From: Dirofilaria immitis
Lineage: Eukaryota > Nematoda > Chromadorea > Rhabditida > Onchocercidae
Assembly: GCA_024305405.1 (NCBI GenBank)
Contig: JAKNDB010000110.1
Location: 2,356,001 to 2,420,000 of the forward strand
Reading direction: 5' to 3'
DNA length: 64,000 nucleotides
Shown here piece after piece: positions 11,769-23,995 of the stretch; position 1 is the stretch's first letter, and every line of letters starts with the position of its first letter. The notes under the pieces were generated by a model. The model was not told the DNA's origin and did no database searches. It was given only the letters and a program-made list of their open reading frames with translations. Position numbers and translations under genes: made by a program.

Positions 11769-14746
11769 TCAACCTCGACCATAGTTAACGAAATAAGGTT
11801 TAATGATGCGAGCATGTTTTTCTTTTTCAAAAGCTCCCTGCAGCATAAATGATTTTTAAACTTCAGTCCTTTTTTAGGAATCAATACCGAAAAAAATGCG
11901 AAGATCACAGCAAAACGAGTCTGATATATAAAATTCATTGAGGTTTGAGTAGTATAAAGCTCACCATAAGTTCTGTAGAATTCATCACTGTAAGGCCATC
12001 CACGTCGAATATGTTCAAAAGGTATTCTCGTGCCAAAGCTCGTAAATCATTTGGTGCACGGCGAATTTTTGATGCCTGTGAAACAGCATATCCTCCAGCC
12101 TTATGCGGCTTATATCGAAGTACTTCATTTCCACCTTCCTGTGATTCTTCAGGTGACGGTGACAAGTTCTGGTTCTGGATTTTTTCTGTAAAAACATTTT
12201 AAAAAAGTTAAACTTCCATTCATTCACATAACAGATATTTCGTTGACTTTATTGAGCTCGATGTTCTTGTTCAAAAGTATCCTCACCTCATTTGTCACGG
12301 TTATTTCCATAATGCTATCTTCTACCTTCTAGCAGGTTATTATGTATTATTCATCTTTGTAATACTTCCTTATAAAGTAACTTCTGGTATGGCAAGTATT
12401 TCCATCTTACTAATTAAGATCTTAAAATTCCTATGAAGAGAAAAAGAATCCACTTCATTTCAAACATAACCCACATTTGGTTCTCCGAATTCTTTAGATT
12501 TTGACGTTGTCGATTTGATTACTTCTGGCGTTATTGTTGTTGTGGTAATACTGGTAGTTATGGTTGAGGAAGTCGTAATCGTACTCGATGTGTTCGCATG
12601 ATTAGGCATATTTGTTTGCTGAGAATTCTTATACTGATTATCAGTTTGCCCTTCACCAAAATGTTTAGCCAGTCCATCTTCAGTTGATGCGTTTAATTCA
12701 AAATTAGTTTGTTTTGTCTATAAAAATTTTCTACGGGGATATCAATGAATGATTTGCAAATTTCCTTTTAAGTATATTTAAAATCCCCAGTTATGCACAT
12801 TTTGTGAAGTTGGAAATGCCATTAATATTTCATATCATGGAATCTAAGAAAAATATTTGCTATATGTACATTTGTAAATTGCTGTTGTTAATGGTTGCTA
12901 ATATATAATGAGAAATTTTAGATTTAAAAAAAAATTGTGCCATTGAATTCTAGACATTTGAAATTCAGAGATATTCTCGTTGAAGATCTGAACAAAGCCA
13001 CCTCAAAATCACTTCTGTCGAGAATTGGTGATCTAGCGACATTTGATGCATCAAACCCCAAGCGATTGTCGGTTTGCAACAGCTGATTTTGCTGCAGTTG
13101 GTGTTGAGCGGTCGTTAACGGTGTATATTTTAGGGCACTCCATGCAGCATCTCCTTTTTTCTCATGCTTATCTTGTAGGATTTTCTTGACCAATGTATCG
13201 TCATCAATATCTCTTTCTTCACCTTCGCAACATATCCGCTTATTTAGTACTTTATAGCAAAAATGTCCTTTCTGAAGCAAAATTATGAAAATGTAGAAGG
13301 GACAGAGTTTGGATAAGATAAAACAACGCCAGGCTATTATATATTGTAATATTTTCTATGATATCAATTATGATTACCAGTAATTTTCAGGATTCATCAT
13401 TTTGCTATCAGTTTTTGGTGCTAATGAGACGGTAATTCAGAACCAATGAAAAATTCTTGACTCTTTTTTAGCTTTTAATCTCTTTACGGCTCTTAGCACG
13501 AATGTAGCTACTGTCGATTGTATACTCTTCGAATAAAAACTACACCAGATATTTAACGATTTTTACAAATTTTTAAAATTCTTCTTGTTGTGATAAAGAA
13601 ATTACTTCACGAGTACAGTCTTCTTCATTACATGATACTGGATCTCCGTTGCCATCAAGTATAGTGAAGGCAGGTTCCGGGCATTCTAAATTTGGTGCAC
13701 TGAAAAATTCGTTACGCAATGCAACTGGTTGAACTGTCTCATCCGGAAAATTCAATTCTTTCAATAAAAGAGCATCATGAGGTTCTTCGACAACAGATGT
13801 TAGTCCTTCACAACATATTGAATGTTTTCCGGCATTAACACATTGCATGGAATTCTAAAAACTGATTTTCATTTTGCTGACACGCAAATTAGATTGCAGT
13901 ACGTGCAACTTTCCAATGTAATTTTAATACAGTTTGGAGTTGAAAACTAATTTCAAACAGCTACAACAAAACGAGTGGAAAATTTAGAGGATTCCACGAA
14001 GAGTCGGGGAAGAGGAATTCCATGAAGGATCTAAAAAAATTTCGCAAAGAATCTAGAAAGCGACTTTCTGATATAATTTTAATACAGTTCAGTATTGAAA
14101 ACTAATTTGAAATAAGTACAATGATTTCCTACGAAAAATCTAGATAGTGAGAAATTCCACGATGAATTTAGGAAGCGTGGAATTCTAAGAGGATGTAGCA
14201 AGATCTAGAATGTAGAAGATTCCTAAAAGAACCAAAAAACTTCCAGTTGAATAATACGCGCTTAATTTAAATTTTGCTTGTCTAAATCACGCGAATCACC
14301 TGTGGACAATCGTGAAGACCGGGGGTACAAATGAGGGGCAAACCAGCATCTGAAAGTATTGTAATACTAGGTGAAGGGCATTCAAGGATGGTATCCAAAT
14401 TAATTTCTTCCTCTGTCGGACAACATTGATAATTTGTTCCGGAAAAAAACAGGAATATCCTGATCCACATAATTCTTCGTGTCCTAAAATACTGAGTCTT
14501 TGAACCGACAAACCTCGGTATCGAAAGTTAAACTTTCAGTGCAAATATAAGGTGTATGAAAAAGGTATTGGAATTTGAGAAATAGTTGAAATAATTATTT
14601 TTCAACAGATATAACAGGAATTTCATGAAGTTAAAAATATGTACATATATATATATATCAAAGTGAACCTGGCAAACAGTGCTTTATGGTACCGTCAGTG
14701 TCGATTTCAGGTAATTGAGAATTCGGACAGTATCGGTTGGCATATT
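11769..14746 (-). CDS. Secreted protein with lustrin-type cysteine-rich repeats (5' end unresolved)
   Basis: Likely extracellular or cuticle-associated nematode protein. Exons: 14746-14669, 14483-14300, 13854-13606, 13271-13002, 12717-12471, 12185-11965 and 11837-11769 (TGA). The first four exons encode about three lustrin-like modules, each with a CP(N/S/E) start, a DxxGxPxxC step, then a C-x-YxC or C-x-N segment closed by a CC pair: CPNSQLPE...KHCLPG, CGSGYSC...YQCCP, CPSPSITILSDAGLPLIC, NSMQCVNAGKHSICCEG, CPEPAFTILDGNGDPVSC and GHFCYKVLNKRICCEG. Module borders fall on exon borders. The next exon is a Thr/Ser-rich spacer (likely O-glycosylated). The last two exons encode a Cys-free tail with IRRAPNDLRALAREYL and end in KPYFVNYGRG. 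Exon 14483-14300 lacks one base in a run at 14443-14449, between YSCFF and SGTNYQCC. No signal peptide exon could be fixed; a weak candidate start lies near 15430. Confidence 0.75.
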
Positions 14747-16042
14747 CTGAAGTTAGTACGACTTCAGTGGAATTCTTAAATACTGGCATGAATTTCATCA
14801 TTGTAATAATTATTTTTGCTTCAAAAAGATTAGAGGAACACAGAAGTTTACTTCATTTGGTAGAAATTTGTGGGAATTTTACTTGAAACTTTGATTTTGT
14901 TGATAAAATTGTCAAATTTAGCAAAGAAACCCAGTTCTAAGATTCATAATTCAAAATTTAGAAACTAATTTTACATTTTTTCTTTCGACACAATTTTGAA
15001 ATTCCCGAAAAAGAATACATCACAAACATCCTTTACAATAATTTTTTTGTGTGATGAAGAAATCAGAAGGATCATTGAAGGATAATCTTGCGAACAGTAA
15101 AAGTCTAGTTCGTCATCCGGGAAAGAATGAAGGAATATCAAAAACGCTTCCAGATTGATCAGCAAGTAATTATGACGAATATTAAGACGTCAGTAAAACA
15201 AATCTCATCTCAATCGTATGTAATTTTTTGTCATAAACATTTCAAATAAATAATATAATTTAGATACTTCCAATTCAATTGATTTCGAAAAAAATATAGA
15301 ACATAGAACATATCCGAATATCATTATTATTATCTTCGAAACATTGTAGCTCCCTAAGTTCAAATAGCAATGGGAGATAAGATTTGATTTGCTGATGGAA
15401 TTAGAAATTACTATAATTAAAAAGCTGCTCATTTAGTCTGAATATTTTGTTTTAAAAAAAAAAAAAAAAACGATACCTCTGGAGCTTATCAAGCATACAA
15501 TAATACTAAATAAAGTAAGTTCATTGATTAGCTGCCGGTACATAGCCGACAAGGCAAGACAAAATACGCATTAATCAACTACAATTTTCAATCAACCAAA
15601 ATCATTTAGGTCACAAACAATGGCCCACTTTTTCAAAACCACCGATAAACAAAGACAAATAGTACCAAATGTATCCCTCCTTTTCTTCTTCCCTCCCCAT
15701 TCTTTCATTTCTATCCCCGCAAATTTCTTCCCGTCATAATTCCTTATTTCAATCCTCCCTCATCTTTCATTAAGAAAACAATTAGTAATTGGTCATAATT
15801 ATTTTGCATCAAAAAAGCTTTAAGGCTTTTCTGTAAATTGATAATCATTTTATCAACTATCGAAGCAACAAATAAATAAGAAAGAGCATTCATGACTGTT
15901 ATATGCATATATTAAGTTTATTTAAATGATAATGCTACTCTTTCAGGTAATATCGAAAATGTGACAAAACTATTCTGACTAATAATAAGTCAATGCAAAC
16001 TTCTTATACTTAGTTCTCCTGTGATTCACGTGAAACTTATAA

Positions 16043-16137
16043 AATGTAAGTCCTGTTATCTATTAGATTTATTATATGACAATGTAAATCCCGTTATCTG
16101 ATAAGTTTGTTGTATGACAATGTAAGTCTCATCATAA
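16043..16137 (+). repeat. 38-bp tandem repeat, about 2.5 copies
   Basis: Units start at 16043, 16081 and 16119 with AATGTAAGTC-like text, giving an exact 38-base period with substitutions only. Confidence 0.85.
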
Positions 16138-16916
16138 ATTTATTTCATAAATTGAATAGATAATGCGAATATTTTACGATCATTATAGCTGATTTTGAGA
16201 AAAAATTTTATTTCATAATTTATATTGAAGAATAAATATTTTTTATTTAATTACGACGTCCTCAGCTACGTTTATTCTGCAAACATTAAATTTTCTTCAT
16301 AACTTAATTACTAATATCTTCAAGTTATAATGTTATCGTTACTTTTTTCTTTCGCAAAATAGTTTTGAAATCTCTAAATTTTAAGTACGTCTATTACAAT
16401 TCGAAGTTACCACTCTAAGCACAACTTCTTTCAATCATATTTTTTTGGACGATTTTGAATTTTAATTTAAACCATATTTTGTGTGGAAAAATAAAAAAAT
16501 TCAAGATTACAATGTCAACAATTTCTGTCGTAATTTCAATAATATTCTGCACCTATTACAGCCAGAGTTGTCAATATCCGGTGATTTTAGAGTTCCGGAT
16601 TGTTCTGAATCTCAATTATTAGCTTTCCAAGGCACATACGCGAACATTTTTCAATAAATAGGGAATTATATTAATTTAATACAACTATTCTATAAAGCTT
16701 TTTTTTAATATTAGTAATTGATGAACAAACAGAAGTACAAGAAATATAAATCAGAAAATATTTCTTATTGATTTTTGTAAAATCATAATTTTTTCCATAT
16801 ACAAATAGTAATTAAATGAATAGATGGAAATCAGTTTATTCACAAGAAACTAGAAAAATATTTGAATTCAGAAGTCGCTTGTTATCATTCAATTTTAAAT
16901 ATATGATGATTCTAAC

Positions 16917-16923
16917 ACATACG

Positions 16924-16987
<64 letters not shown>
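16917..16987. repeat. (AC)n microsatellite
   Basis: About 70 bases of AC dinucleotide with a few G interruptions. Confidence 0.95.
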
Positions 16988-19373
16988 TTAAATTCGTCGT
17001 AATATTTAAAATGAACTTACGAAATTACCTGTACACTATTTTATTAAAAGCTTTGTGAATCGAATAATACACATATCAAAATTGTGACTTAAATTAAAAT
17101 TAAATTAAGTACAAATATTTTTGAAAACGAATCACATTTCATGCGATAGAGAAGGAAACAATTCATACCGAAAAAATATATTACAATTATAATAATACGA
17201 ATATTAAAATATACAATAATTAAAATTTACAATCATACTATTATTTAGCTCCTGTCTTCAAGTATTAAATCATTGGGAATTTTATTTGAAGCAGATGTTT
17301 ATTTTCGAATTTAATAAACCGATTCTCAAATATCGTGAATTGAATGTGTTATTTTTTAAACTCTTGTTTCAGATTGTACATACATCGGCAATCAAATTTT
17401 TAACGATTTCTATGATTTTTTTCAGAAAATCAAGATTGTCATCAGGCTTCATCCATTATTTTAAATATGTAAGTAAAGAAATACAAAAATCGGATATGGG
17501 AAAAAGTGCAGTCGAGATCGAAAAGTTGGCGATACATTCCATGTATTCAGTAATTTTCGATAAACAGATGCCGAATGCAAATTTTTGCTAAATTTCTCCA
17601 AACAGCAGGTTAATCCACAACAATATTGAACATACCGTTGACATCTGAATGAAACAAATTCAATTTTTGTTTTTAGAATTTTGAAAAAGAAAAGATAATA
17701 TTTTATAGTGAATTAATTATCCGTTACAAATTTGAAAACTTTTTGCTTTTAAAATTTTGTAAATTTACTGATAAATAATGTTATATATAGGTGATCCATC
17801 TACATATTCCAAATTTTCTCGTTCATTTGAATCCATATGATACAAACAGGTATCTCGTGTAGGTAAATAGTTGAAGTTATCCTAAAACAAAATAGTGAGA
17901 AAAAAAATAATTATTCGATTCCATAAAAATTTTATACTTGCAACAATAAAACATTTCTTTCCTGAAAACGTACTGAAAACTGTTTGAGAATAAAATACCA
18001 TATAGTAATATTTTGTTCCCAACCAGTAGTTACGTTGATATCGAAAAAGATAGATGCGATCGTTGAACGCTTCAATTTTACGTATTGCATATCCTTTCAA
18101 TATATAAGTAGTAATCAATTGCAATATATCCTGATTTGTTTCATTATTACCACTAGTTGCTTTACCTCCGGAAAGATTTCTAAATGTGAGAAGTTAATTC
18201 GTTTAATTTCAAATTCTATCTAATAGGATTGGTTTGGACTAAATATGAAAAAAATTATATCTTTTATGAATCATATTTTGCATGGAATAATATATAATAT
18301 TATTATTATAAAATATCTCATGAAGCGAAATGAATTATTTGTCACTTGATATGCTAATTGCATGAAGCAGCTCATACAATGATAAATAATCGATCGAGAA
18401 ATCATTCATCAATTTATGAGCCATCATGCATATTCGAAAGTTTTAATTCGTGTAATATAATAATAATAACCTGACTTTCGGTAGCTCAGATTGTCTGAAA
18501 AAAAACAGATTTCGGGTTGAAAAATTGGAAAGCACTAAATCATTTAAAAAAACGCTGCTTCAAGTATCATATGTAAATTCCGTGATTTTAACAGCAAGAC
18601 TGCACTATTAAAGTATCTGAAAGTAATTTTCACTACTAAATTTATGCAAATTTTAATTTTTCAATTTATCAAATATAACTAAAAATAATTCATCTCAAAA
18701 ACAAAACAGTTGAAAACCTTAACATTTTAACGAAAAATTTTGTTGAAATCAAAAGTTATTGCCAAGATTTTCTCAAATTTTATTGTATTAAATTTTAAAA
18801 TATGGCAACTTTTTTATGTAACTTCGCGTATTATTTTTTTTCCTTAAATTTAATTAATGAGTTTTAGTTAAAATTTATGGCAAAATATTACACAAAATCT
18901 TACCAATGAATTATGCCCTTGTTCATTTCTCGAGTTTAGTAAAAAGATTTTAATTCAAATAAAACTTATGCAATTATATTTTAATCAATGATACATACCT
19001 GCTGCTATCGGCAACTGAATTACATATAAGTTTTACTTTATATATGAGCAAGAAGAGGATGTAGTAGTAAACAGTATACATTACTGATCGAAATTTGGTC
19101 TTAATACATTTGTATATTTGATAAGTTTTCACTTAACAAACATCAATATTTGTTTAATCGATCCATCCATCCATTTATGTTGTTCATATTTGCATCTACT
19201 ATTTAATCACTGCAACGGCATTCTTATGTACAAATCGTCTCAATACATTGTTAGCAATTGTTCAATTAATGATATCGAAACATTTTTTTCTACTCATTGA
19301 TATAAATGATAAGTTATCGCAGTTGTAATTTAGATTAAAACATTTGTAATATGATTTGCTAATGCCAATTAAA

Positions 19374-19469
19374 AATTCTGGCTGTTCTTATCAAATAAAT
19401 ATGGTATAATCGTGCAATTTGTTATCAACATACATATCTTTGATACTTTTTAAAGTCAAGAAAACTTTG
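19374..19469. mobile_element. Second, inverted copy of the MITE-like element (one end lost)
   Basis: This block begins with AATTCTGGCTGTTC and carries the reverse complement of the interior of 22354-22464, with scattered substitutions and no clear large indel. The far terminal repeat is missing, so the copy is truncated or older. Confidence 0.7.
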
Positions 19470-19516
19470 AATTTCTATAGAAATTAAACATTATATTTAT
19501 GTACAAACAAAATGAA

Positions 19517-19597
19517 TTGAAAATATTTGCATGTATTTCTGAAAAGTTTTTATTGGAAAATATTTGTATGTATTTCTGAAAGTTTTTATTGAAATAT
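19517..19597 (+). repeat. Tandem duplication of about 38 bp
   Basis: Two adjacent copies of GAAAATATTTGxATGTATTT followed by CTGAAAGTTTTTATTG, differing by a few bases. It lies just right of the inverted MITE copy. Confidence 0.8.
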
Positions 19598-22353
19598 TTT
19601 CTGTTTTTTAATAGTATATTTATTTTTCAGTAATAATATTTTATGTGTTTATTGTTTATCATTAAATAATAAATCGATATTTGTTTTTTTCCTTTTTAAA
19701 TTCCATAATTATTTGCAATACTTTTATCCATCATAGACTTGTCATAGTTAATTATATGTAACTGAATAGAAAGAAATAAGGTAGTTGACGAAATTATAAA
19801 CAGATTATTGTGTTCTCATAAATAACTTCGCTTTTCTATCTTAAATAAACATGGTAGATGTACGACAAATTTACATACCTGTATATGAAATTTTTATTTA
19901 AATATTAAAATATAATTTCTGTACATCGAATTGATAGCTTCAAATTTTAAACTAATTAGCTTAATACGTCGTTAACTTTATTTACCCCAACGTTCATTGA
20001 AAATTTAAATACAACAAATTATTATTCGTAAATTCCTAACTAAAAGAAAGATTTGGAATATCCTTTTTTGTTACGGCCATTTATTCTCTTGTTTGATGAA
20101 TTTGATGATGTATAATCTCTTCCTTAGGAAACCTAATTTGAATGAAAAAATTTTTAAATGTGATACCCAATCTTCGTTCCCAGCAATATCCTTAGTGTAA
20201 CACTTTTCGGAATTTTAAAATGCTCTTTTCCAATGCAAATATATTTTTATGATACAAAATTTACGTTAACTTTATAATTTCTATTATTGGAAGAAACGTT
20301 GGGGTGAAAATTATGTTACAAAATAGATATTACTTTTTATCGATTTAATCATTTCTTTTATAGTTAAAAATTGGTATAGATTAAAAAATAAAATGTAGAA
20401 AAATGGAGAGATTAGATAAATTTAAATTTGGATATTAAAAAGTAATAAAAATATACAAGCTTTTATGAATAACTAATGCATAAATATGGGTAATCACGAC
20501 TAAAATACTATATCAAGCACCCTTGTGATTATTTTCCTTTGAAACAAAAAAATGATAAAAGAATTTGAATAGTATATCATAGAACTTCTCTAACACCATT
20601 ACAATAATAAACATATTCATAACAAATATGATATTCAAAAAATTTTATAAAAATTCTTCCAACAAGCAATTACATCGCTACAATAATTTGATAATAATAT
20701 CTCTAAAATTATCTCGTCATATCGATGAAACTATCACTGAATGACAACAAATGAGATGGATGTATCGAAAAAAATCTGATCCTTTTTGAAATTAATATTG
20801 AATTTACCAAACATATTTGCTAGATATGAAATAAAAAGAGCGAAATTTGCTATTTTGATTACTTGTAAAATATATAAATTTTTTATTTGAAACTTTTAAA
20901 TTTCCATCGTGAATATTTCACAATCCGATTGTTTTATCGAAAAGTAATGTTTATCTATAGATCAATGATTTGAAATTATTTTTGCATAAAATTTCATATT
21001 ATGAGTTTGTGCTATAAAACGATCACTTATGAAATCACTTATGAAAGAAGTACTCACAAATACCAATTTTAATTATCAACACTATGCCAACAGGAGCTGA
21101 TATTATAAAATTATCAATTATTTAAGATTTTGTTGATTATTGAATCAATATATATATATCGAGATTTTGTAATAACATTTATAAACTTGTTTATAGTAGC
21201 TGACTATTAACAAATGATATTCATACGTGAAACTGAAAATTAATCAGTCTGAGAAAAATTCAAAGCATACTGTTGATGTTAAATTCTTTTTCCCAAAATT
21301 TTTTCTTACTGTCACATTGAAAGTATTAGGATTCAGGATAAAACATTTCATAGCAAGAACAATTTGTTTGCGATGCTTCTCTTTCAAGAATTCACTGGAG
21401 TCAATTTTATTCAAAATTTATTTCTCCCCCATTCTGTTTAAATAATTGTCATCTAAAACTGCATCTGAACTGGAATTGAAGCATCGAAAAATTGTAGATT
21501 CAATGATGTGAAATTTGCAAAACGGACAAGAAGAGCACAAAGTACTTTTTCAACAAATTTCATCTCTTCCAAAATTAATAGATTTGCTTTTTAATTTGAA
21601 AGAATTTCGTTGTTTATTGTTTACAATAAATCATCATTGAACGATTTTGCAGTTCAAACGTAGGAGTTCATTTTGTTAATATATCGCATCTTTATTTGCA
21701 AACTTTGCATGCATAAATTATCGAAAAATTGGAACTTCTTCGGAAAAAAAAGTATTCTTCAATGATGGATAATTATTAATGTTTGAATAGAAAGTGGGAA
21801 ATTTTCATTTCAAATTTCAATGTCATATCAAAAACTTATTCATATATATATATATTTCTAATAATTTATTTTTTTACATCCACAAAATAGTTAATGATCG
21901 CAAATAGTCGTAGTTGTCTTTCGATGTATCCAACTTCAATGATTGCTTCGTTTGAACGTAAAATCGAAAGACACGCTTATCAGATAATTAATTGGACTAA
22001 TCCAATCGTTCATATTTTATGATTGATAATCAGAAATTTAGTCGTAGCATGTTCGTTTCCTTCCTATTGATTAGTCATTTGATTCTGATACAATAAAAAC
22101 AAAATAAATGATGCAAAATACTACCGGTTATTTAGTGTTGAATTTTACTCGCTTTATCTTTTGAAGTAAAAAATCAAGTATTTGTTAGGCTGATAATAAT
22201 TGGAAATCATAATGGAAATGAAAAAATGAGCACACTTATAAAATATAAAATTCATGCAGTCAATGCAATCATCTCATAATTCCTTGGAACTTTAACATAA
22301 TTTCGTGATAATCTGATAGAAGATTATTCCAGCAGATATTATTGACTAAGAAG

Positions 22354-22464
22354 AAATTCTGGCTGTTCAAAGTTTTCTTGGCTTTAAAAAGTTTCAAAGA
22401 TATGTATGTCGATAACAAATTGCACAATTTTACCATATTTATTTGATAAGAACAGCCAGAATTT
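22354..22464. mobile_element. MITE-like element with 15-bp terminal inverted repeats
   Basis: The 111-base unit starts with AAATTCTGGCTGTTC and ends with the exact reverse complement. The interior is AT-rich and shares nearly all its sequence, inverted, with 19374-19469. No open frame is present. I see no convincing target-site duplication. This is the shape of a small non-autonomous DNA transposon. Confidence 0.7.
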
Positions 22465-22690
22465 TTTCAATTTTTCAATATCATTCTTTGAAGTATTTAA
22501 TATTACGCAAAACACATAACCATTGAATCTGTTCGAATTATTCAGGCATCTTTATTGATTTCAAAAGTTTTTATGTGTTTGAGAGGTGCATATTTTATTT
22601 TGTCATGAAATAAGTTTTACAGACTGAACTTTATTGAGTAATGCATAAAAGCGATCTAGTTTGAGTAAAAAACAGTGCTGCTGTGATGAG

Positions 22691-22816
22691 ATGTCGATCG
22701 ATCGGGTAGAACCAAGCATAAAAGAAGAGATTCAGATTCCTGGATGGCGAATGGAACGGTATCTAACAATCCCTTCCGGGAGCAAAAATCCACCAGACCT
22801 GTCGTTTTTCCACTAA
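22691..22816 (+). CDS. Isolated 41-codon ORF in a GC-richer island
   Basis: ATG at 22691 opens MSIDRVEPSIKEEIQIPGWR and continues through a Pro/Ser-rich stretch to DLSFFH and TAA. Base use is much less AT-biased than the surrounding desert. After the stop the same frame stays open for 36 more codons (to 22925; KIDAAQIVSISMIRKMAND). No flanking exons were found. It could be an exon of an unrecognised gene, a decayed gene or a conserved non-coding block. Function unknown. Confidence 0.3.
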   Translation: MSIDRVEPSIKEEIQIPGWRMERYLTIPSGSKNPPDLSFFH

Positions 22817-23814
22817 GCGATAATTAGACACCCACTAAAATACTTCATTTTCTCATCCAACGATACAAAGATTGATGCGGCCCAAATAGTCAGCATTAGT
22901 ATGATACGAAAAATGGCAAACGACTAATAACAATCGAGATAGGGTTAATTATCGGCGAGACGGTAGTTCAAGCAATTAGTAGAATAGTGATACGATGTCC
23001 CATGCGTAGTATTTGATTGAAGAGAAATCTTGTTTCTTTAATTAATGTTGATGATAGAAGAATCTGATATAGATAATCATGATGTAGACAATTCATTTCT
23101 TTTACTTATATTATAGTAGGGATTTGCCGACTTCGAATTTTAATAATAATATTTATTTTATGAATATTTGACCTTTATAGCGATGATACGACTTGACATT
23201 TGAGCTTCAGTTTCATATTTTTTCAATTATTGAACCACTTAGCACTAATAAAATATACATTAAGTGTGTTTAATAAATAATGATGAGCATTAGAAGATCT
23301 GAAATTCGTTCAAATCTAAAGCTATTACGACTACAGAATAGCAACATTGTGGCCAAGTGATCGTAAAAGTAAGAACTTTATTGTGCATTTAACAGATAGA
23401 CCGGATACTGCCGAAGTTTTTTGAAGAATCTTCACAATTTTTTTCAAAAATGTTGGTATTGGGAAATGCTTATTTTGCGTTACAACAGATAATGCTAATA
23501 GCAGGAGCATATCAAATTTTCAGAATGTCATTAATAACGAAATATTAAATGTTAAATAATCATAGAAGAAGCTGTTAAACGTGTATTCAAGAATGAGAGG
23601 AAAAAAAAGAGAAGGTTCTTGCTCACTAAATAAGAATTTATAGTTATTTATTCCATAGTTACTAAAAATAATTACGTATGTGTTGGGTTCAGGAAAATTT
23701 TCATAAATTTCCGGAAATAGATGACCTGACATCTAATGTTTTCTTTTTTTCTTTTTTGCAGATATGGCCAATAGATTAAAAGTGTTTATGTTTTTGCGAA
23801 ATGTTCAACCTGTT

Positions 23815-23995
<181 letters not shown>

